Positions 58,550 to 64,000 of a stretch of DNA of 64,000 nt are shown piece by piece (within the stretch, counting starts at the first letter, position 1; the number at the start of each line of letters is the position of its first letter). The DNA is from JALHNI01 sp044226365 (lineage in GTDB: Bacteria; Acidobacteriota; Terriglobia; Bryobacterales; Bryobacteraceae), in contig JBGAHE010000001.1 of the NCBI GenBank assembly GCA_044226365.1, positions 101,884 to 165,883 on the forward strand, written 5' to 3'. The position numbers and the translations under genes were made by a program. The notes under the pieces are model-generated. The model had not been told where the DNA came from, did no database searches, and was given only the letters and a program-made list of their open reading frames with translations.

Positions 58550-60013
58550 ATGTCTGCTAATCCGCTGCCGCCGCCGTTCCGCCATTACGATTTGGATGAG
58601 GCTTACGACGAGATGTTTGCGCCGGATCAAACCGTGCGCTCGCACTACGACACGCTTCATTCGCGCTTGCTCGAGACGCCCGTCGATGAGATGCGCCGGC
58701 GCAAACAAGCCGCCGACCTCGCTTTCCTCCACCAGGGCATCACCTTCACCGTCTACGGCCGCGACGAAGGCATCGAAAAGATCTTTCCCAACGACCTGCT
58801 GCCCCGCATCATCACCCAAACCGAATGGGGCCGCATCGAACGAGGGCTCGCCCAGCGCATCGTCGCCCTCAACCTCTTTCTCAAGGACCTCTACCACGAA
58901 GGCAAAATTCTGAACGACGGCGTCGTGCCGCGGGACATGATCTACTCCTGCAAGCACTACCGCCGCCAGATGAAAGGCCTCGACATCCCCCGCGATGTCT
59001 ACATCACCGTCGTCGGCACCGATCTCATCCGCCACCCCGACGGCCGTTATCTCGTCCTCGAAGACAACCTCCGCGTCCCCTCCGGCGTCAGCTACATGCT
59101 CACCGGCCGCCAGGTGATGAAGCGCGTCTTCCCTGAGCTTTTCCAGGCCTGCAGCGTCAAATCCATCGACGAATATCCGCAGGTCCTCCTCCAGACCCTG
59201 CGCACGCTCGCCCCCCACGGCCGTCAGGACCCCACCATCGTCCTGCTCACCCCCGGCGTCTTCAACTCCGCCTACTTCGAGCACACCTACCTCGCCCGCC
59301 AAATGGGCATCGAACTCGTTGAAGGCCGCGATCTCGTCGTCAACGACAACGTCCTCTACATGCGCACCACGGCCGGCCTCCGCCGTGTGGACGTCATCTA
59401 CCGCCGTATCGACGATGACTTCATCGATCCCCTCGCCTTCCGCCCCGATTCCATCCTCGGCGTCCCCGGCCTCTTTAACGTCTATCGCGAAGGCAATGTC
59501 ACCCTCTGCAACGCCCTCGGCAACGGCATCGCCGACGACAAGGCCGTCTACGCGTACGTGCCGGCGATCATCAAGTACTACCTCGGCGAAGATCCGATCC
59601 TCGATAACGTCGAAACTTATCTCTGCTCGAACCCCACGCACCTCGATCACGTTCTGCAGAACCTCGACAAACTCGTCGTCAAAGCCGTGGGCGAAAGCGG
59701 CGGCTACGGCATGTTGATCGGTCCCCACTCCACCCAGGAGCAGCGCGACGATTTCCGCCGTAAGATCATCGAAGATCCCCGCAACTACATCGCTCAGCCC
59801 ACGCTCATGCTCTCCCGTGCTCCCTGCTACATCGATGGCCAGGTCGAAGCGCGGCACATCGATCTGCGGCCCTACATTCTCTATGACGGGAAGAAGGTCA
59901 CCACTGTCCCCGGCGGCCTCACCCGTGTTGCTCTGCGCAAAGGTTCCCTCGTCGTCAACTCTTCGCAGGGTGGGGGTAGTAAAGACACCTGGGTGTTACA
60001 CGACAAGGAATAA
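58550..60013 (+). CDS. Circularly permuted ATP-grasp protein (COG2308 type)
   Basis: The 487-residue cytoplasmic protein matches the circularly permuted type 2 ATP-grasp family: GITFTVYGRDEGIEKIFPNDLLPRII, YLVLEDNLRVPSGVSYML with the metal-binding ED/N residues, TPGVFNSAYFEHTYLA, DKLVVKAVGESGGYGMLIG with the ATP-binding lysine and glycine loop, and ARHIDLRPYILYDG. Such enzymes are predicted to ligate amino groups to carboxylates (peptide-like bonds). It leads an operon with an alpha-E protein and a transglutaminase, a conserved trio often associated with the proteasome-like Anbu peptidase, which is absent in this window. Confidence 0.92.
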   Translation: MSANPLPPPFRHYDLDEAYDEMFAPDQTVRSHYDTLHSRLLETPVDEMRRRKQAADLAFLHQGITFTVYGRDEGIEKIFPNDLLPRIITQTEWGRIERGLAQRIVALNLFLKDLYHEGKILNDGVVPRDMIYSCKHYRRQMKGLDIPRDVYITVVGTDLIRHPDGRYLVLEDNLRVPSGVSYMLTGRQVMKRVFPELFQACSVKSIDEYPQVLLQTLRTLAPHGRQDPTIVLLTPGVFNSAYFEHTYLARQMGIELVEGRDLVVNDNVLYMRTTAGLRRVDVIYRRIDDDFIDPLAFRPDSILGVPGLFNVYREGNVTLCNALGNGIADDKAVYAYVPAIIKYYLGEDPILDNVETYLCSNPTHLDHVLQNLDKLVVKAVGESGGYGMLIGPHSTQEQRDDFRRKIIEDPRNYIAQPTLMLSRAPCYIDGQVEARHIDLRPYILYDGKKVTTVPGGLTRVALRKGSLVVNSSQGGGSKDTWVLHDKE

Positions 60014-60016
60014 CGC

Positions 60017-60955
60017 ATGCTCTCACGCGTAGCCGACGGCCTGTACTGGATGGCGCGATATCTCGAACGCGCCGAACATACCGCGCGGTTGATCGAAGTC
60101 CAACTCAACCTGATGCTCGATCAGTCCGCTTACTCGGCCGACGAACGCTGGCGTCGTATCCTCACTTCGCTCGGCGAGCCCAAGCTCCCCACCGACCAGC
60201 GCGACGCGCAAAGCCTCACCTACGCCCTCATCTTCGATCGCACCTGCCGCTCCTCGATCGTCGCCGCCGTCGTTGCCGCGCGCGAGAACGCCCGCCAGGT
60301 CCGCCAGCAGATCAGCTCGGAAATGTGGGAGCAGTTGAACCGCCTCTTCCATCAGGTCCGCCGCGCCGACCTCGAGGAAGACTGGGATCCCCAACCTCAC
60401 GACTTCCTCCTCAACGTCTACGAAGGCTGCCATCTCTTCCAGGGCATCACCGACTCCACCATGAGCCACAACGAAGGCTGGCAGTTCATCCAAATCGGCC
60501 GCCACATGGAACGCGTCATGTCCACCGCCAAGCTGATCGACACCCACTACCGCGAGTTTGAGAACGACGAACTCGCCCACCTCGAGTGGATCGGACTCCT
60601 GCGCTGCTGCACCGCCTTCGAAGCTTATTGCAAGTACTACACGGCCGACGTCCGGCCCGATCGCGTCGCCGAGTTTCTCCTCTTGAACGAAGAGTTCCCC
60701 CACACCATCCGCTTCGCGGTCGACCATCTCCAGGCCGCCCTCCTCGCCCTGCCCGAAAGCGATGGCCGCTGCGCCAAGGTCAGCCGGCTCGCCGGCCGCC
60801 TCAAAGCGAACCTCACCTTCGCCCAAACCGACGAAATCATGACCCAGGGCATGCACAGTTATCTCTTTGACATCCAGCAGCAATGCGGTCAGATTGATAC
60901 TGCCCTGCGCCAGGCCTATATCGATTACCCTGTGGAGTCCGCCCTGACGGCGTAA
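60017..60955 (+). CDS. Alpha-E domain protein (DUF403, COG2307)
   Basis: The 312-residue all-helical protein begins MLSRVADGLYWMARYLERAEHTARLIEVQ, the hallmark of the alpha-E family, with further family segments HNEGWQFIQIGRHMERVMSTAKLID and CCTAFEAYCKYY. It starts three bases after the ATP-grasp stop and ends two bases before the transglutaminase start. The family always occurs with these partners, as a separate protein or fused to ATP-grasp; its molecular role is not established. It is probably a scaffold or substrate in the ligation reaction (inference). Confidence 0.92.
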   Translation: MLSRVADGLYWMARYLERAEHTARLIEVQLNLMLDQSAYSADERWRRILTSLGEPKLPTDQRDAQSLTYALIFDRTCRSSIVAAVVAARENARQVRQQISSEMWEQLNRLFHQVRRADLEEDWDPQPHDFLLNVYEGCHLFQGITDSTMSHNEGWQFIQIGRHMERVMSTAKLIDTHYREFENDELAHLEWIGLLRCCTAFEAYCKYYTADVRPDRVAEFLLLNEEFPHTIRFAVDHLQAALLALPESDGRCAKVSRLAGRLKANLTFAQTDEIMTQGMHSYLFDIQQQCGQIDTALRQAYIDYPVESALTA

Positions 60956-60957
60956 AC

Positions 60958-61944
60958 ATGTACTACTCCATCCGCCACCAAACCCGCTTCCGTTACAGCT
61001 CTCCCGTCAGCGAGAGCATCATGGAGATGCGCCTTCAGCCGCGCACCGAGTGGACCCAGCATTGCCTCTCCTTCGACATTGAGCTCGAACCCCGCACCCG
61101 CGTCTTCCACTACCGCGATTACCTCGGCAACACCGTTCACCACTTCAACGTCCCCGGCGAACACCAGCAGCTCGACATCGTCTCCACCTCGCTCGTCGAA
61201 GTCACCCCCTTCCGCGATTGGCCCATCAGCCTCGACGCTGGCGCCTGGGAGGAAATCGACGCCCAGGTCAACAACGGCGACTACTACGAAATGCTCATGC
61301 CGAGCGACTTCGCTCAGCCCACCCCCGCCCTCATGGAACTCGCCGTCGCCCTCCAGATCGCCCGCCGCGACGACCCCATGACCATGGTCCGCGAACTCAA
61401 CACGGCCATCTACCGCCACTTCGACTACACCCCCAAATCCACCCGCGTCGACTCCCCCATTGACGACGCCCTCCGTACCCGCAAAGGCGTCTGCCAGGAC
61501 TTCGCCCACGTCATGATTGCTCTCGTGCGGCTCCTCAAAATCCCCTGCCGCTACGTCTCCGGTTACGTCGCCCCCGGCGAACTCTCCCGCGAGCGTCTGG
61601 TCGCCGGTTCCGCCTCCCACGCCTGGGTCGAGGCCTGGATGCCCGGTTGGGGCTGGGTCGGCTTCGACCCCACCAACAACCGCCTCGTCTCCGAACGCCA
61701 CATCCGCACCGCCGTCGGCCGCGACTACGCCGACGTCCCCCCCACCAAAGGCCTCTATAAGGGTGAAAGCAAAGGAGAACTCGCCGTCCAGGTCATCGTC
61801 CTCCCCACCGACAAGCCCGCCAACCCCGAAATCGAACTCGTCCTCCCCTCGCAGGACGACGAATGGACCGAGGCGCCCCACGACGAGCGGAACGCCGCCC
61901 GTATTCATCACGCCTCCCAGCAGCAACAACAGCAGCAGCAATAG
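60958..61944 (+). CDS. Transglutaminase-like protein with poly-glutamine tail
   Basis: The 328-residue protein has an N-terminal bacterial transglutaminase-like domain (MYYSIRHQTRFRYSSPVSESIMEMRLQP) and a core transglutaminase/peptidase domain with RKGVCQDFAHVMIALVRLL (catalytic Cys), SHAWVEAWMPGWGWVGFDPTNN (His and Asp). The catalytic triad is complete. The C-terminus ends in eight glutamines (codons 61918-61941, mixed CAG/CAA) after HHAS. In bacteria these proteins are thought to act mostly as peptidases or amide-forming enzymes in the ATP-grasp/alpha-E system. The glutamine tail is unusual for an enzyme family that acts on glutamine. Confidence 0.9.
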   Translation: MYYSIRHQTRFRYSSPVSESIMEMRLQPRTEWTQHCLSFDIELEPRTRVFHYRDYLGNTVHHFNVPGEHQQLDIVSTSLVEVTPFRDWPISLDAGAWEEIDAQVNNGDYYEMLMPSDFAQPTPALMELAVALQIARRDDPMTMVRELNTAIYRHFDYTPKSTRVDSPIDDALRTRKGVCQDFAHVMIALVRLLKIPCRYVSGYVAPGELSRERLVAGSASHAWVEAWMPGWGWVGFDPTNNRLVSERHIRTAVGRDYADVPPTKGLYKGESKGELAVQVIVLPTDKPANPEIELVLPSQDDEWTEAPHDERNAARIHHASQQQQQQQQ

Positions 61945-61971
61945 CCTGCACGCTTCCTCCACGCCGCGCGT

Positions 61972-61986
61972 CATCTCTCAGAGATG
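61972..61986. promoter_or_regulatory. Perfect palindrome ending in the start codon of the T2SS F gene
   Basis: CATCTCT-C-AGAGATG is an exact inverted repeat with a one-base centre; its last three bases are the ATG at 61984-61986. There is no other clear ribosome-binding site, apart from the AGAGA within it. It could hide or define the start (inference). Confidence 0.45.
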
Positions 61987-63192
61987 GCGCAGTTCGTCCT
62001 GAAATATGCCGATGCCCGCGGTCAGATCCACCAACAGGTGGAGGACGGTCGCTCCGAGCATGAGGTCCGCGAAAAGTACGCCTCTCAGGGCTTCCTCATC
62101 TATTCCGTTAAGGCCAAAGGGCTGGCTCAGCTCACCGGCAGCGTTGGCGGCAAACGCACGAAGATCGACACCGAAAAGTTCCTGATCTTCAACCAGCAGT
62201 TCGTCACCCTCATCAAAGCCGGCCTGCCCATCCTCAAGTCCCTCGACCTTCTGGCGGACCGTCTCACCGACGCCAAGTTCCGCCCCATCGTCGACGCCAT
62301 CCGCATCGAAGTCAAAAACGGCACCCTCCTCTCGGAGGCGTTCCACAAACAGGGCGTTTTCCCGCCCATGTACGTCACCAGCGTCATGGCCGGCGAAAAA
62401 TCCGGCTCGCTCACCGAAGTTCTTGAGCGCTACGTCACCTACCAGCGCCTCGCCCTCGCCGTCCGCAAAAAGCTCCTCGTCTCCCTGATTTACCCGGCCC
62501 TGCTCCTGTCGCTTGTCCTGCTGCTGATCGTCTTCCTCGTCACCTACGTCGTGCCGAACTTCGCCGTGCTCTATTCCGGCATGGGCACCGAACTCCCCTG
62601 GGCCACTCGCATCCTCGTCGCCGTCGGCACCACCGCCCGCAACTACATCCTGCTCGGCGTCGCCGGCCTTGTTATGGCCTATTTCGGCTTCAAAGTCTGG
62701 GCCCGCGGAGTGAAGGCCCAGGAACTCATTGACCGCACCAAACTCCGTACCCCCGTCTTCGGCGAAATCTGGATCAAGTTCCAGGTCGCCCAATTCTCCC
62801 GCGTCCTCGGCACCCTGCTCATCGGCGGCATCCCGCTCATCCAGGCCCTCGAAACTGCCGCCGACTCGGTCGGCTCCCGCCTCCTCAAGAAAACCCTCGA
62901 AGGCGTTCGCCAGATGGTCCGCGAAGGTCAACCCCTCTCGAGCTCTCTCCAGCGCACCGGCGTCTTTCCACCCCTCTCCATCGACATGATCGAAGTCGGC
63001 GAATCCACCGGCGCCCTCCCCACCATGCTCCAAAGCGTCGCCGAGTTTTACGAAGACGACGTCACCACGCGCCTCACCGCCGCGCTCAGCCTCATCGAGC
63101 CTTTCATCATGATCTTCATGGGCGGCTTCGTGGCCTTCGTCCTCATCGCCCTCTATCTCCCGATCTTCTCGCTCGCTGACACCCTCCGCTAG
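61984..63192 (+). CDS. Type II secretion / type IV pilus inner-membrane F protein (PilC/GspF)
   Basis: The 402-residue protein has the two repeated T2SF domains: FLIFNQQFVTLIKAGLPILKSLDLLADR with VMAGEKSGSLTEVLERYVTYQ, and VAQFSRVLGTLLIGGIPLIQALETAADS with MIEVGESTGALPTMLQSVAEFYEDD. Three membrane spans are visible (YPALLLSLVLLLIVFLVTYVVP, YILLGVAGLVMAYFGF, EPFIMIFMGGFVAFVLIALYLPIF). It is the inner-membrane platform protein that links the assembly ATPase to the pilus or pseudopilus. No pilB, pilT or pilin gene is in the window. It may be cotranscribed with the transglutaminase gene 39 bases upstream. Confidence 0.92.
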   Translation: MAQFVLKYADARGQIHQQVEDGRSEHEVREKYASQGFLIYSVKAKGLAQLTGSVGGKRTKIDTEKFLIFNQQFVTLIKAGLPILKSLDLLADRLTDAKFRPIVDAIRIEVKNGTLLSEAFHKQGVFPPMYVTSVMAGEKSGSLTEVLERYVTYQRLALAVRKKLLVSLIYPALLLSLVLLLIVFLVTYVVPNFAVLYSGMGTELPWATRILVAVGTTARNYILLGVAGLVMAYFGFKVWARGVKAQELIDRTKLRTPVFGEIWIKFQVAQFSRVLGTLLIGGIPLIQALETAADSVGSRLLKKTLEGVRQMVREGQPLSSSLQRTGVFPPLSIDMIEVGESTGALPTMLQSVAEFYEDDVTTRLTAALSLIEPFIMIFMGGFVAFVLIALYLPIFSLADTLR

Positions 63193-63262
63193 CTACAATA
63201 GGGCTGATCTGCGCTGGTGCGACAACGCGCGTCCTTGGCGCTACGGAGGTAGTAGTTCAGGC

Positions 63263-63937
63263 TTGCTCACTCGGCTCAAAGTTGCGGGATTTAAGAATCT
63301 CGTCGATGTCGATCTTCGCTTCGGCTCCTTCACCTGCATTGCTGGTGGCAACGGCGTCGGTAAGTCTAACCTTTTGGATGCAATCGCGTTCTTAAGCTCG
63401 TTGGCCGACCAAACTCTCATCGAAGCCGCCATGTCTGTCCGTTCTGATTCGACCTGGGCTGGTGACATTGCCGCTCTTTTCACCCGTTACGGGGATCAGC
63501 ACCGCACCACGATGCGCTTCGAGGCGGAGATGGTCGTCCCGCGTTCCGGTCTGGACGAACTTGGACAAACGGCCAAGGCGACCACGACCTTCCTGCGCTA
63601 CACGCTCGAACTCCGTTTGCGAGATACCTCTCGACTTTCCGCTGCCGGTCCTTTGGAGATCGTTCGCGAAGAGTTGGTCCATATCAAGTATTCGGATGCG
63701 AAGCGCAATTTGCCGTTTCCTCACAAGTCGGAGTGGCGAGAATCCGTGATTCCGACAACCCGCCGTGCGGCGCGGTATATCTCCACTGAAGCCGATGGTG
63801 TGGCCGGTCGGCGTGTTCTCATTCATCTCGATGGCGGTGGGAGTGGGAAGCCGCGACCCTACGTCGCGGATATCTTCGACCAACTGAGAAGCCCGGCTAG
63901 CGAGACTTCCGTAAATCGCGTCCGGATCACCGCCTGA
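63263..63937 (+). pseudogene. AAA ATPase N-terminal part, disrupted by an inverted junction
   Basis: A TTG at 63263 (GGAGGT 12 bases upstream) opens a frame with LKVAGFKNLVDVDLRFGSFTCIAGGNGVGKSNLLDAI (P-loop at about residue 32), then FEAEMVVPRSGLDELG and LVHIKYSDAKRNLPFPH. This is the N-terminal half of a COG4637-type predicted ATPase of about 400 residues. Family-like coding ends at about codon 199 (63859, GSGKPRP). The rest to the stop at 63937 is not homologous, because it is the reverse complement of the gene family's middle region (see next entry). The ABC signature, Walker B and C-terminal half are missing from this frame, so the protein would be inactive. Confidence 0.82.
63851..63869. 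repeat. Inverted repeat at the ATPase inversion junction
   Basis: CCGCGAC (63851-63857) and its exact complement GTCGCGG (63863-63869) flank a five-base centre. The plus-strand ATPase fragment ends and the minus-strand fragment begins at 63859/63860, inside this repeat. Confidence 0.75.
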
Positions 63938-64000
63938 ACGATTCGCGAGGTAGTACAGCGCCGAAGCCAGATGCGCACCGTCGGAACTGAGGTGAACCGG
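63860..64000 (-). pseudogene. Middle part of the same type of AAA ATPase, inverted, runs off the window
   Basis: Read on the minus strand from the window edge, 47 codons give LSSDGAHLASALYYLANR, then DAIYGSLASRASQLVEDIRDV. This matches the segment expected after residue ~260 in the same ATPase family (in relatives: ...LGTDGSHLAATLY...ELIDDVRE...). It stops abruptly at 63860, where the minus-strand frame runs into the complement of the plus-strand N-terminal half. Its upstream part lies beyond 64000, so whether this is an internal inversion of one gene or two convergent truncated copies cannot be decided here. Confidence 0.78.

Noticed and set aside
58550..61944. Anbu (proteasome-like peptidase) gene in the ATP-grasp operon
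   Set aside because: No frame with an HslV-like N-terminal Thr/Ser/Cys motif is present between the three genes or just after them; the next gene is a PilC/GspF protein.

Overview
The window is high-GC bacterial DNA, densely packed and with no gap above 300 bases. It looks like an acidobacterium of the Solibacteres/Bryobacterales kind (inference from gene content). The markers are an acidobacterial VWFA-type protein, a TIGR03437-type C-terminal domain, a large Oar-like TonB-dependent receptor, DUF1501 and PSD1/DUF1549/DUF1553 cytochrome-c proteins, a tricorn-type protease, and LPS genes (lpxA, lpxI, hldD) showing a Gram-negative envelope. GTG and TTG starts are common. No rRNA, tRNA, CRISPR array, insertion sequence or prophage was recognised.

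Layout. 1-4.1 kb: 3' end of murB, a radical SAM protein, a Gfo/Idh/MocA oxidoreductase and a TonB-like protein. 4.0-5.3 kb: a DUF4143-type ATPase on the minus strand with an AT-rich 14-bp tandem repeat array at its start codon. 5.3-8.0 kb: VWA protein and divergent selB. 8.0-13.1 kb: SMP-30-like, DUF1501 and PSD1 proteins. 13.1-19.8 kb: hldD, a deoxyhypusine-synthase-like protein, tricorn protease, HAD hydrolase and LON-domain protein. 19.8-29.7 kb: a long plus-strand run SDR-aroK-fabZ-lpxA-lpxI-addB-addA. 29.7-35.2 kb: MFS transporter, TIGR03437 protein, and a minus-strand unit GntR regulator / alpha-toroid protein / HpcH aldolase. 35.3-40.5 kb: divergent TonB-dependent receptor, a clear intrinsic terminator, and a secreted Gfo/Idh/MocA oxidoreductase. 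40.5-44.4 kb: zinc-ribbon proteins and the translationally coupled 5-oxoprolinase genes pxpB-pxpC-pxpA followed by a YdcF gene. 44.4-51.1 kb: two secreted alpha/beta hydrolases and a second PSD1 protein. 51.1-58.4 kb: a 2242-residue protein that joins a TamB-like domain to a five-POTRA Omp85 barrel, plus a TPR protein. 58.5-61.9 kb: ATP-grasp / alpha-E / transglutaminase operon. 62.0-63.2 kb: a type II secretion/pilus F protein. 63.2-64.0 kb: an AAA ATPase gene broken by an inverted junction.

The most notable objects are: (1) the single-chain TamB-Omp85 fusion, predicted to span both membranes; (2) the tandem repeat array that ends at the start codon of the DUF4143 ATPase; (3) the AAA ATPase whose N-terminal part (plus strand) runs directly into its own family's middle part in reverse orientation; and (4) perfect odd-length palindromes lying at or over the translation starts of four genes (SDR/LON, fabZ, MFS, pilC-like).

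All functional calls rest on motifs and family resemblance read by eye. No database search was run.
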